Notes: generated by a model not told the origin, from the letters alone. Numbered from the stretch's first letter, positions 51,939 to 60,227 are shown. The stretch: 64,000 bases of DNA from Caballeronia catudaia (GCF_001544755.2 NZ_FCOF02000029.1:1-64000), one strand, 5' to 3'. A program made the numbers and translations.

Positions 51939-52298
51939 ATGCTCGACAGAATCGTCGTCTACCTGGCGCTGGCTTGCCTATGCGGCGTGGCCGGGGCGCA
52001 GACCGTTTCGCTATCGCCGGCCTATGCCGATGCGGCGTCCGCGCCGCGCTTTCAAAGCCAACTCAGCACGAATCTCGATCGCGCTCCGGGACAGTCCGTC
52101 ACCGACGAGCAATTGCAAAGCGAACGTTGCGCCGCATTGGGCGCGTCGATCGACTGGGGCCGCGACAACCCGAGCGCGCAGCGCAATCGCGGCAGCGAGG
52201 ATTTCGTGAGCAATACGTGGGGCGGCGCCGACAGTCAAACGTCGCCCGACCGGCAGCGCGAGCTCGAGCGGCAATCCGCAATACTCGGCTGCAAATAA
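51939..52298 (+). CDS. Small exported hypothetical protein
   Basis: The 119-residue product has a signal peptide (VVYLALACLCGVAGAQ) and a mature part with AERCAALGASIDWGRDNPSAQRNRG-like sequence, a common theme in small Burkholderia exported proteins, and a C-terminal Cys (SAILGCK). Two Cys may pair. No function known. It ends at a strong terminator. Confidence 0.7.
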   Translation: MLDRIVVYLALACLCGVAGAQTVSLSPAYADAASAPRFQSQLSTNLDRAPGQSVTDEQLQSERCAALGASIDWGRDNPSAQRNRGSEDFVSNTWGGADSQTSPDRQRELERQSAILGCK

Positions 52299-52334
52299 GA
52301 AAGGCCGCGCGGCAATCACCGCGCGGCCTTTCTT
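52297..52334. terminator. Strong bidirectional terminator
   Basis: A perfect 16-base-pair stem (52297-52312 with 52319-52334, loop CAATCA) with T residues on the plus side separates the small exported proteins and the GntR gene. Confidence 0.92.
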
Positions 52335-52352
52335 CTTCCTGCTCGACAACAT

Positions 52353-53084
52353 TCAATCCAGAAAGTCGCAGTTCGCCTCGACGAACGCCGCCAGATCGAG
52401 CGAATGCTGCTTGACGAGCCGCTCGACCAGCTCTGTGTCGCGCTTCTCCAGCGCCTCGATGATGCGCATGTGATCGACGATCGAGCGCGACGCCCGGTCG
52501 CTCTGCGAGATCGTCATCTTTCGGATGGCGCGCACGTGCACGAAGATGTTCTTGATCGTGTCGAAGATGATTTCCGACTTCGCCAGCCGCACGATGGCGG
52601 AATGGAACGCGATATTCGCTTCCGAATACTCGTCGATATGCTCGGCGGGCGTCGAGTCGCGGAAGTTGTCGAACATGTGGCGCAACTGGGCGATTTCCTC
52701 GTCCGATGCACGCTGCGTCGCGAGCCGCGCCGCCATGCTCTCCAGCGCCGCCCACATATGGATCATCTCGACGATCTCGCGCTTGGTCTTGCGCAGGATA
52801 TACACGCCGCGGCGCGGCACCGTGCGCAGAAAACCTTCCTGCTCCAGCAGCGTCATGGCCTCGCGGATCGGCGTGCGCGACACGCCGAGCGCTTCGGTCA
52901 GTTCTTTCTCGTCGAGACGAATCTCCTCCCGCGAGCGGTAGATGTCCGCCTCGGCGATCGCCTGTCGCAGCTTTGCGTACGCCTGGTCACGCAGCGAAAC
53001 CGTGGCATTGATCGGTTCCAGTGACAGCGTGAGTCCCGACGTGCGAACTTCCGGCCGTTCTACGGATTGAGTATCAGATGGCAT
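52353..53084 (-). CDS. GntR-family regulator, FadR/FCD subfamily
   Basis: The 243-residue protein has an N-terminal winged helix (LRQAIAEADIYRS, LDEKELTEALGVSRTPIREAMTLLEQEGFL, RRGVYIL) and an all-helical FCD effector domain. The metal-ligand pattern is visible as EANIAFHSAIVRLA and DHMRIIEALEKRD. FCD members sense short carboxylates and usually repress. Placed among oxalate genes and near copies of the TGATATACA motif, it is the best candidate for the cluster's regulator. A 73-residue membrane protein gene overlaps its start by 11 bases. Confidence 0.9.
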   Translation of the reverse strand: MPSDTQSVERPEVRTSGLTLSLEPINATVSLRDQAYAKLRQAIAEADIYRSREEIRLDEKELTEALGVSRTPIREAMTLLEQEGFLRTVPRRGVYILRKTKREIVEMIHMWAALESMAARLATQRASDEEIAQLRHMFDNFRDSTPAEHIDEYSEANIAFHSAIVRLAKSEIIFDTIKNIFVHVRAIRKMTISQSDRASRSIVDHMRIIEALEKRDTELVERLVKQHSLDLAAFVEANCDFLD

Positions 53085-53295
53085 TGATGGCTTGATTTCC
53101 CAAGTGCGGACGGCGAGCGTCGACACGCTTGCCCGATCCGCCGTTCTGATCGTCCGCCGCGAGACCAGCGAAGCGACCGTGATTCTGTGCGCGCTGCAGC
53201 ATGCTCTGCGGCACCGACGACGCAATCATAAACGTAACACCCACACCAACGGCAACCAGCGCGAATCCGACGACAACCAACAGGGCGATGCTCAT
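53074..53295 (-). CDS. Small single-pass membrane protein ahead of gntR
   Basis: A 73-residue frame starts at an ATG with GGAG 6 bases upstream and codes for one clear membrane helix (IALLVVVGFALVAVGVGVTFMIA) and a short, polar cytosolic tail (GRFAGLAADDQNGG). It ends 11 bases inside the GntR coding region. The helix and start signals support it; no family is known. It could be translated with GntR. Confidence 0.55.
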   Translation of the reverse strand: MSIALLVVVGFALVAVGVGVTFMIASSVPQSMLQRAQNHGRFAGLAADDQNGGSGKRVDARRPHLGNQAINAI

Positions 53296-53331
53296 TTAAG
53301 GCTCCGGTTAAATCACTCAAGAGCCCTCATT

Positions 53332-53362
53332 ATATGTTGCATCGCAATATCGCGCAACATAT
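53332..53362. promoter_or_regulatory. Nine-base inverted repeat upstream of the gntR block
   Basis: ATATGTTGC (53332-53340) and GCAACATAT (53354-53362) form an inverted repeat with a 13-base spacer. It lies 37 bases before the small membrane gene and next to a TGATATACA-type motif, so it is a plausible operator or promoter element. Confidence 0.5.
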
Positions 53363-53364
53363 TT

Positions 53365-53380
53365 TGCATCTTGTATATCA
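53365..53380 (-). promoter_or_regulatory. TGATATACA-type operator candidate (site 3)
   Basis: On the minus strand the bases read TGATATACAAGATGCA. The first 13 bases equal those of the site upstream of the PanE-type gene. It lies between the PanE stop and the gntR block, in the orientation of both. Confidence 0.55.
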
Positions 53381-53409
53381 TAAACAACGCCGGTGCCTTT
53401 GTCTGCAGT

Positions 53410-54423
53410 TTAGGCGGCTTTTTGGGATTGCGGGAGCGGCAATGCCCTCGCAGTGCCCTGGTTCACGCCCTCGCGCAGCTTGATCAATGCGAGAACCGCA
53501 TCGAGCATCGGCGTCTCGACGTGCACCAGGCGGCCGATTTCCTGCACGACGGTCATCAGCGGATCGATTTCCATCGGGCGATTGGCCTCGCAGTCCATCA
53601 GCATCGAAGTCTTGTGCGCACCGACCGCGCCCGCGCCATTGATGCGCCGCTCCACGTCGACGCGGAAATTGACGCCGATCTTGTCGCCGATGGCCTTCGC
53701 CTCCAGCATCATCGCCTTTGAGAGCGCGCGCGTGCCCGGATCGCTCGTCAGGACGTCCAGCGTCGCGCCGGTCAGCGCGCTGATCGGGTTGAAGCACAGG
53801 TTGCCCCAGAGCTTGAGCCAAATTTCGTCGCGAATGTTGTCGCGCATCGGCGCTTCCATGTCGGCCTTCGCCATCATGTCGTGCAACGCCTGCAGACGCG
53901 GCGTGATTTCGCCGCTCGGCTCGCCAATCGGAAACTTCTTGCCGTAGTGATGCTCGATGACGCCCGGCTCCGCAATCTCGGCCGCGGGCAGCAGCACGCA
54001 GCCAATCGCGCGTTCCGGCCCGAAGACGTCCCACTGACGGCCGCCCGGATCGACGCTCTGCAGTTTCGTGCCTTCGAGTTCGTTGCCGTGCTTGTAGAAA
54101 TACCAGTAAGGCAGGCCGTTGACGGCGGTGACGATCGCCGTTTCCGGCCCGAGCAGCGGCGGAATCAGGTCGACGACCGCGGGAATCGAATGCGCCTTCA
54201 ACGCGATGATCACGAAATCCTGCGGACCGAGCTCGGCGGGATTATTGGTGCAGCGCACTTTGACGACATGTTCTTCGCCATCGATCCTGAGCCGCACGCC
54301 GTTCGCCTGCATCGCCGCGAGATGCGGCCCGCGCGCGACGAAACTGACGTCCGCACCGGCGCGCGCCAATTGCGCACCCATATAGCCGCCGATCGCGCCG
54401 GCGCCGTACACGCAGATTTTCAT
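53410..54423 (-). CDS. PanE-type ketopantoate reductase family protein; oxalyl-CoA reductase candidate
   Basis: The 337-residue NAD(P) enzyme has the Rossmann motif MKICVYGAGAIGGYMGAQLARAGADVSFVAR and the ApbA/PanE C-terminal domain (KLWGNLCFNPISALTGATLD with the catalytic Lys/Asn). Its sequence is that of 2-dehydropantoate 2-reductases. In Methylobacterium extorquens the panE2 gene near frc/oxc codes for oxalyl-CoA reductase, which makes glyoxylate; the same gene setting here suggests that role. AGGAG precedes the ATG at 54423, and an operator-like motif lies 37 bases further up. Confidence 0.82.
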   Translation of the reverse strand: MKICVYGAGAIGGYMGAQLARAGADVSFVARGPHLAAMQANGVRLRIDGEEHVVKVRCTNNPAELGPQDFVIIALKAHSIPAVVDLIPPLLGPETAIVTAVNGLPYWYFYKHGNELEGTKLQSVDPGGRQWDVFGPERAIGCVLLPAAEIAEPGVIEHHYGKKFPIGEPSGEITPRLQALHDMMAKADMEAPMRDNIRDEIWLKLWGNLCFNPISALTGATLDVLTSDPGTRALSKAMMLEAKAIGDKIGVNFRVDVERRINGAGAVGAHKTSMLMDCEANRPMEIDPLMTVVQEIGRLVHVETPMLDAVLALIKLREGVNQGTARALPLPQSQKAA

Positions 54424-54459
54424 GCTTCGTCTCCTGAGGGTTGTAGCCTGATAGCCTTC

Positions 54460-54475
54460 TGATATACAAGATACT
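54460..54475 (+). promoter_or_regulatory. TGATATACA-type operator candidate (site 4)
   Basis: The bases TGATATACAAGATACT, followed by ACATTCCGTATTGAG, lie 37 bases upstream of the PanE-type gene. They match the motif in the 49 kb divergent region and near the gntR block. Confidence 0.55.
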
Positions 54476-54582
54476 ACATTCCGTATTGAGCAAGAACAAG
54501 GCGAATCGTGCGCTGGCGGACGAGCGAAAACCCGCATGCGCAACGGCGCTGCGGGTCTGCGATGATTGGGAAAGCGCTCCGG

Positions 54583-55521
54583 TCAGGCTTCGACCGCCTG
54601 ACCCACGCCAAGAGTATGCGACGAGCGCGCGACGAAGTGTGACCAGACGTTCGCGGCGCTCGCGCGCAATGCGCGGTTCTTGCGCCGCACGAGCATGATC
54701 GTGCGCGGTACGTCGGGCGAGAGAGGGATGAAGCAGGTCTGCGCGCCGTCGCACGCGGCGCGCGCGTGCAGCGGCAGGATGCCGACGCCCAGACCCGCTT
54801 CGGCCATGCGCGCGACCGCCGCCGGCTGCGTGAGCCGCTGGCGCACCGCGCCGGTCACGCCGTGCAAGGCGAGCGCGGCTTCGATGGCGCCGAGGGTGCC
54901 GGTGTCGTCATCGAGAAGAAGGAGCGGCGTGCCGCGCAATTGCTGCCAGTCGATGCTCGATACCGCGCCCAACCGATGCGACGCGCCGACGACCGCCGCG
55001 AGTCCATCGGCGAAAAGCGGCTCGGCGGCGAGTTCGTCGAGATTCCCGGGCGCGATGACCAAGCCCAGTTCCGCCTCGCCCGAGCGCACGAGTTGCAGCA
55101 CCGCGTTCTGCGGCCGGTCCATCACGACGACCGTGATGTCCGGCAGACATTCGCGGCACGATGCGAGCATCGCGGGCAGTACGCTCGCCGTCAGACCGCA
55201 ACTGCTCGCCAGATTCACGACGCCCGGCTCGCCGCCCTCCAGCGCGCGCGGCCGCAGCGTCGCTTCCAGCTCTTCGACCAGCGGCGCGATACGCGCGAGC
55301 AGCTTGCGGCCGGTGTCGGTGAGCGCGACCTGGCGCGTGGTCCGATCGAAAAGCCGCAGCGCGATTTCATCTTCGAGTTCGCGGATGCTGCGGCTGACCG
55401 CCGATTGCGTGATGCCGAATTCGTCGCCCGCGCGCGTGAAGCTGCGATGCCGCGCGAGCGTGACGAACAGCCTCAACTGATGCAGCGATACGCTGAGCGA
55501 TGGAGGCTGTTCGCGCGTCAT
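54583..55521 (-). CDS. LysR-family transcriptional regulator
   Basis: The 312-residue product has a LysR helix-turn-helix (LHQLRLFVTLARHRSFTRAGDEFGITQSAVSRSIRELE) and a substrate-binding domain (DITVVVMDRPQNAVLQLVRSGEAELGL). It starts 10 bases after the OxlT-type gene's stop on the same strand, so it is probably co-transcribed with the transporter. Ligand unknown; an oxalate-linked signal is likely from context. Confidence 0.9.
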   Translation of the reverse strand: MTREQPPSLSVSLHQLRLFVTLARHRSFTRAGDEFGITQSAVSRSIRELEDEIALRLFDRTTRQVALTDTGRKLLARIAPLVEELEATLRPRALEGGEPGVVNLASSCGLTASVLPAMLASCRECLPDITVVVMDRPQNAVLQLVRSGEAELGLVIAPGNLDELAAEPLFADGLAAVVGASHRLGAVSSIDWQQLRGTPLLLLDDDTGTLGAIEAALALHGVTGAVRQRLTQPAAVARMAEAGLGVGILPLHARAACDGAQTCFIPLSPDVPRTIMLVRRKNRALRASAANVWSHFVARSSHTLGVGQAVEA

Positions 55522-55531
55522 GCCTCGCGCC

Positions 55532-56878
55532 TTACTGGACCGTGTTGCGCGATGCGTCCCAACCCGCCTGGAACGACGCGTTCACCGAGGACTCCGCCGA
55601 TGTTTCCGCGACCGTGTTCTCGATCCAGCGCTTGCGCATCGGCGCAAGGACGAACTTCGCGCACAGGCCCGCCGCGATCGACGTCACCGCCGCCGTGATG
55701 AACACCGCGTTCCACGAGCCGATCGAGGCGAGCACCGAAGCGAGCGGCACCAGCATCGACGCCGTGCCCTTCGCCGTGTACAGCGTGCCGGCGTTCGCGG
55801 CGGCGTACTTGCTGCCGAAGGTATCGGCGCAGGTCGCGGGGAAGATCGAGAAGATTTCGCCCCAGCAGAGGAAGGTCATCGCCGCGAACAGCATGAAGAG
55901 ATACGGGTTATGTCCGAACTCCATCAGCCCGAGCAGCGCGATACCTTCGCCGAGAAAGATGAAGAACATCGTGTTCTCGCGGCCGATCTTGTCCGAGATG
56001 AAGCCGCACAGCGGACGCGTGAAGCCGTTGCACAGATTGTCGATGGACAGCGTCATCGCCAGCAGCGGCAGCGTCACACCCAGCAGGTTCACCGGCATCT
56101 TCGCGAAGCCGTATTCCTTCGCGATCGGCCCGAACTGCGCGGTCGCGATCACGCCGCCCGCCGCGACGAACACGAACATCAGATAGAGCACCCAGAAGAT
56201 CGGCGCGCGCACCATCTGTTTGGTCGTGTAGTCGATCTTCGTGGCCACGATGCGCTTGGCCGGTACGATGTTCGCCGGCGGATTCGGGCGCACCAGCATC
56301 AGCGCGAGCAGGAAGATGCACACGCCTTGCAGGATGCCGAAGAACATGAAAGCGTGCTCGTAGCCGGCGCTCTGGATCATCCTCGAGATCGGAATGACGG
56401 TGACGGCCGCCCCAGCGCCGAAGCCCGCCGCGGTCAGTCCCGCCGCGAGACCGCGCTTGTCGGGGAACCACTTGAGCGCCGTGCCGACGCACGTGCCGTA
56501 CACGCAACCCGCGCCAATGCCCGCAACCACCGCGCCGATGTAGAGATGGACGAGGCTCGTGGCGTGCGCATCAATGATCCAGCCGAGCGCCGCGCAGATC
56601 GAGCCGCCGATGACGACCGGCCGTGGCCCGAACTTGTCGACGAGCCAGCCCTCGACGGGCACGAGCCATGTTTCAGTGACGATGAAGATGGTGAAGGCCG
56701 TTTGAATCGCCGCCTGACCCCAATGATGTTTCGCATCCATTGGAACGACGAACAGGGTCCATGCGTACTGCAGATTGGCGACGAGGCCCATGCATAGGAT
56801 GCCGATCGTCAGTTGAAGCCATCTGTTGTGGTGACGCCCGTGCGATTGCCCGGACACAACCGTGTCTGCGCTTGCCAT
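55532..56878 (-). CDS. Oxalate:formate antiporter-type MFS transporter (OxlT family)
   Basis: The 448-residue protein has 12 membrane segments and the OFA family pattern: NRWLQLTIGILCMGLVANLQYAWTLF, VDKFGPRPVVIGG, WFPDKRGLAAGLTAAGFG and CGFISDKIGRENTM. In Oxalobacter, OxlT swaps oxalate for formate; this protein most likely imports oxalate for the cluster. GGAGA precedes the ATG. LysR genes lie on both sides, one downstream in the same direction and one divergent. Confidence 0.9.
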   Translation of the reverse strand: MASADTVVSGQSHGRHHNRWLQLTIGILCMGLVANLQYAWTLFVVPMDAKHHWGQAAIQTAFTIFIVTETWLVPVEGWLVDKFGPRPVVIGGSICAALGWIIDAHATSLVHLYIGAVVAGIGAGCVYGTCVGTALKWFPDKRGLAAGLTAAGFGAGAAVTVIPISRMIQSAGYEHAFMFFGILQGVCIFLLALMLVRPNPPANIVPAKRIVATKIDYTTKQMVRAPIFWVLYLMFVFVAAGGVIATAQFGPIAKEYGFAKMPVNLLGVTLPLLAMTLSIDNLCNGFTRPLCGFISDKIGRENTMFFIFLGEGIALLGLMEFGHNPYLFMLFAAMTFLCWGEIFSIFPATCADTFGSKYAAANAGTLYTAKGTASMLVPLASVLASIGSWNAVFITAAVTSIAAGLCAKFVLAPMRKRWIENTVAETSAESSVNASFQAGWDASRNTVQ

Positions 56879-57295
56879 GTCTGTCTCCGTTATGTGTCTC
56901 AGCGCTCGTTCGGCGCTTGATGTGCTGCGAGGAACCGGCGCATTGCGTCGGCGGCGAGCGGTCGGTCAGGGGAAATGCTCGGTCCAGACGGCGTGGGCGT
57001 GAGGCCGCCGGTCGCGGGTATTGCGCAGGTCGCGCGTTCCGCGTGATTGGAGGTGGGCGATCGATTCGCACATCTGGCAAGCATCCGCGTCAGGCGATCG
57101 AAGAATCATTTCAAGCGATTCCCAATGAAGTCCGGATGGTTATGCGGCCTATACAGGCTTCGTGTGCTGCGGGGCGATGCCGTTCGCCTTACAACTGGCG
57201 AGGACGTGAAAGCATCGTGGGGGAGAAAAACGATTAAGGAAAGTTAGAAAAAGTTATTGTATAAATTAGCTATCGTGAATGGACGAAGGATCGCC
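56879..57295. other. Intergenic region with AT-rich LysR-type promoter area
   Basis: No gene is supported in these 417 bases. The right end (57232-57275) is strongly AT-rich compared with the surroundings and holds TTATTGTATAA at 57254-57264, a small inverted repeat of the kind bound by LysR proteins. It could be the control site of the divergent LysR and OxlT-type genes. Confidence 0.4.
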
Positions 57296-58243
57296 GTGCT
57301 GCGAAACGCTACCCTGCGTCAACTGAAGATCTTCGAAACTGTCGCCCGTCGGTTGAGCTTTTCCCGTGCCGCCGAAGAGCTCTACCTCACGCAGCCTGCG
57401 GTCTCCACCCAAGTGAAGCAGTTGGAGGAGCATGCCGGTTTGCCCTTATTTGAGCAATTAGGGAAAAAAATCTATCTCACGCCCGCCGGGAACGAGATGC
57501 TCCATTACAGTCGGGCGATCCTCGAACAGTTTCGCGAAGCCGACGATGCGATGGCGCGGCTCAAAGGCATCTCAGGCGGGACGCTCAATGTCGCGGTGAT
57601 CAGCGCGGGCGATTACTTCTTTCCCCGGCTGCTGGCCGCCTTCACCCAGCGCAATACCGATGTCCGGCTCAATCTCGCGGTGCATAACCGCGAGGAGTTG
57701 CTGCATCAGCTTTCGGACAATCTCACCGACCTCGCGGTAATGGTCCGCCCCCCGCGCGATACGGACACCGTCAACGTTTCTTTTGCGCCCCATCCGTACG
57801 TCATCGTGGCGCCGCCGGATCATCCGTTGGTCGGACGCAGAAACGTACCGCTCGAAGCGCTCGCCGACGAGCCGTTCATCGTCCGCGAGCGCGGCTCGGA
57901 TACCTGGAATTCGATGGAGGAAGGTTTCGCCGGTCGGCTTGGCAACCTCAATGTCGCGATGGAGATCACCAGCACCGAGACGATCAAGCAGGCCGTGATC
58001 GCGGGCATGGGTCTGAGCTTTCTTTCCGCGCATACGATCAGCATGGAACTGCAGGTGGGCAAGCTTTCGGTGCTCGACATTGAGGGTTTTCCCGTGATGC
58101 TCAACTGGTTCGTCGTGCATCGGCATAACAAGCGCCTGCCGCCGGTCGCGCTCGCGTTCAAGCAATTCCTTGTGGAGGAAGGCGCCGCGCAGATCGAAGC
58201 GATCACGCAGATCGTCGCGACGACGGGCAAGCCCAACGCATAA
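57296..58243 (+). CDS. LysR-family regulator, CbbR-like
   Basis: The 315-residue protein begins LRNATLRQLKIFETVARRLSFSRAAEELYLTQPAVSTQVKQLE and FEQLGKKIYLTPAG. This N-terminus is strongly like CbbR, the activator of Calvin-cycle genes in autotrophs. GTG at 57296 has AAGGA 6 bases ahead and gives the family start; a TTG at 57257 is longer. No cbb genes lie in the window. Growth on oxalate or formate can use the Calvin cycle, which may explain its place beside OxlT. Confidence 0.85.
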   Translation: MLRNATLRQLKIFETVARRLSFSRAAEELYLTQPAVSTQVKQLEEHAGLPLFEQLGKKIYLTPAGNEMLHYSRAILEQFREADDAMARLKGISGGTLNVAVISAGDYFFPRLLAAFTQRNTDVRLNLAVHNREELLHQLSDNLTDLAVMVRPPRDTDTVNVSFAPHPYVIVAPPDHPLVGRRNVPLEALADEPFIVRERGSDTWNSMEEGFAGRLGNLNVAMEITSTETIKQAVIAGMGLSFLSAHTISMELQVGKLSVLDIEGFPVMLNWFVVHRHNKRLPPVALAFKQFLVEEGAAQIEAITQIVATTGKPNA

Positions 58244-58340
58244 ATGTTTCTGAATAGATAAGCGAGAAAAGTTTAACTGTCGTATATGGTTCGTGTTTTC
58301 TATCCTGCATTCAAGCCCCACGGCCATACAGGAGACGATC

Positions 58341-58679
58341 ATGACCCATGCAACGTACGACGATGACCGCGAAGTTCAGGCGCAAGTCTGCGCGTTCAAC
58401 ACTGCTTTCGAAGAACTCGACCTGATGTTCCGTTGGGATCCGCACACGTATCGCTCGCTCGCGTCGGCGGACAGCGATTACGGAAAGATCGCGCAATACA
58501 TCGAGACGCAATGTCCGCATCTGTTGAAGGCGTACAGCGCGGAGTTTCTGTGTCAGGCGATCGTCGAACGCAAGAACTCGACGATCGAAGCGTGCCGGCA
58601 AAACACTGTCCAATATGAAGACAGCACGCAGCGGGCGCGGCTTTGGCGAGCGCGCAATCAGGAAACTGCGCGCGTCTGA
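58341..58679 (+). CDS. Hypothetical protein
   Basis: The 112-residue product starts at an ATG with AGGAG 7 bases upstream. It is mostly helical and polar (AFNTAFEELDLMFRWDPHTYRSLA, YIETQCPHLLKAYSAEFLCQAIVERK), with several Cys. No family is recognised and no signal peptide is present. It ends at a strong terminator. Could be monocistronic. Confidence 0.75.
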   Translation: MTHATYDDDREVQAQVCAFNTAFEELDLMFRWDPHTYRSLASADSDYGKIAQYIETQCPHLLKAYSAEFLCQAIVERKNSTIEACRQNTVQYEDSTQRARLWRARNQETARV

Positions 58680-58695
58680 CGGTTTTGGTTTTATC

Positions 58696-58730
58696 AAAAG
58701 GGCGGTCCGGGAAATCCGGACCGCCCTTTT
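58696..58730. terminator. Bidirectional terminator
   Basis: A perfect 15-base-pair stem (58696-58710 with 58716-58730, loop GAAAT), AAAA on one side and TTTT on the other, lies between convergent genes ending at 58679 and 58776. Confidence 0.93.
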
Positions 58731-58775
58731 GCGTTCCTGCGTTCCGCCGCGGTTGCGCGCGGCGAAACCCGATAC

Positions 58776-60227
58776 TCAAGGCGCGAGGGCGACCCAGACG
58801 GCCTTCGGCTCGGTGAAGTTCTCGATGGCGACATCGCCATGCTCGCGGCCGAACCCCGAATCGCCGCCGCCGCCCCACGGAAGGCGCACATCCGTGAAGC
58901 CATAGGTGTTCACCCAGACCGTGCCCGCCTTCAGTTCCGCCGCCATGCGATGCACGCGGCCGATATCCGCGCTCCACACGCCCGCGGCGAGGCTGTACGC
59001 CGTGCCGTTGGCGATGCGCAGCGCGTCGGCTTCGTCATCGAACGGGATCACGCTGGCGACCGGTCCGAAGATCTCTTCCTGAGAGATGCGCATCTCGTGT
59101 TCGACTTTCGCGAACACCGTCGGCTCGACGAAATAGCCGCGCTCGCCTGATCGACGCCCGCCCGTCACCAGCGACGCGCCCTCGCCTTTGCCGATATCCA
59201 CGTAATCGAGCACGCTTTTCATCTGCTTGGCGGAGATGAGCGGTCCCATGTTGGTTTCGCGCTTCGACGGATCGCCGAGCTTGATGGTCCGGGCGCGCTG
59301 AGCGAGCCGCTCGACGACTTCATCGTAGACGGCCCGCTGCGCGAGCACGCGCGAACCCGCCGAGCAAACTTGGCCCGCGTTGAAGAAGATGCCCGAGGCG
59401 GCGGCGCGCACGGCACTATCTATATTGGCGTCCGCGAAGATCACGTTCGCGGACTTGCCGCCGAGCTCCAGCGTGACGCGTTTGAAGTTTCCCGCCGCGC
59501 CTTGCAGGATGCCGCGCCCGACTGACGGCGAACCGGTGAACGTCACCTTGTCGACGCCCGGATGCGCGACGAGCGAGTCGCCGACGACCGAACCTTTGCC
59601 CGTCACGATGTTGAGCACGCCCGGCGGCACGCCCGCTTCGAGCGCGAGCCGTCCGACCATCAGAGCCGACAGCGGCGTGATTTCGGCGGGTTTCACGATC
59701 AGCGTGCAGCCGCACGCGAGCGCTGGCGCGATCTTCCACATGCCGATCATCAGCGGGAAATTCCACGGCACGATGGCCGCGACGACGCCAACCGGCTCGC
59801 GCACCGTGTAGGTCAGCGCGTCGGGCCGCGCGGGCACGACCTGGCCGTTGATCTTGTCGCACCAGCCGGCGTAGTACGCGAGCGTATCGATGGCGGCGGG
59901 CACGTCCTGGCGCTGCACGCCCGCGATCGGTTTGCCCGCATCGAGACTTTCCAGCGCCGCGAGTTCTTCCTGATTTTCGCGCAGCAGTTCAGCCAGCTTC
60001 ATGAGGATGCGGCCACGCTCGGCGGCGCGGATCGCGTTCCACGGCTTGAGCGCGGCGCGCGCTGCCTGCACGGCTCGGTCGACGTCGGCGGACGTGCCTT
60101 GTGCCACGCGGGCGATAGGGCTTTCCGTCGCCGGGTCGAGGTTCGTCGAGTAATCGCCGCCGCTCGGCGGGACGAACTCGCCGTTGATCAGTAACTCGTA
60201 GCGTTTCAAGTCCGCAGTGCTTTCCAT
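58776..60227 (-). CDS. NAD-dependent aldehyde dehydrogenase
   Basis: The 483-residue enzyme shows PWNFPLMIGMWKIAPALACG, FTGSPSVGR, the Glu motif LELGGKSANVIF near 250 and catalytic Cys in FFNAGQVCSAGSR near 285. It is closest in pattern to betaine-aldehyde and related broad-range dehydrogenases. GGAG lies 7 bases ahead of the ATG at 60227, better placed than an ATG at 60239. A link to oxalate use (glyoxylate or glycolaldehyde oxidation) is possible but not shown. Confidence 0.9.
   Translation of the reverse strand: MESTADLKRYELLINGEFVPPSGGDYSTNLDPATESPIARVAQGTSADVDRAVQAARAALKPWNAIRAAERGRILMKLAELLRENQEELAALESLDAGKPIAGVQRQDVPAAIDTLAYYAGWCDKINGQVVPARPDALTYTVREPVGVVAAIVPWNFPLMIGMWKIAPALACGCTLIVKPAEITPLSALMVGRLALEAGVPPGVLNIVTGKGSVVGDSLVAHPGVDKVTFTGSPSVGRGILQGAAGNFKRVTLELGGKSANVIFADANIDSAVRAAASGIFFNAGQVCSAGSRVLAQRAVYDEVVERLAQRARTIKLGDPSKRETNMGPLISAKQMKSVLDYVDIGKGEGASLVTGGRRSGERGYFVEPTVFAKVEHEMRISQEEIFGPVASVIPFDDEADALRIANGTAYSLAAGVWSADIGRVHRMAAELKAGTVWVNTYGFTDVRLPWGGGGDSGFGREHGDVAIENFTEPKAVWVALAP

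Noticed and set aside
57047..57247. A 66-residue frame in the gap before the CbbR-like gene
   Set aside because: No ribosome-binding site, mixed composition and location in a promoter region speak against a gene.
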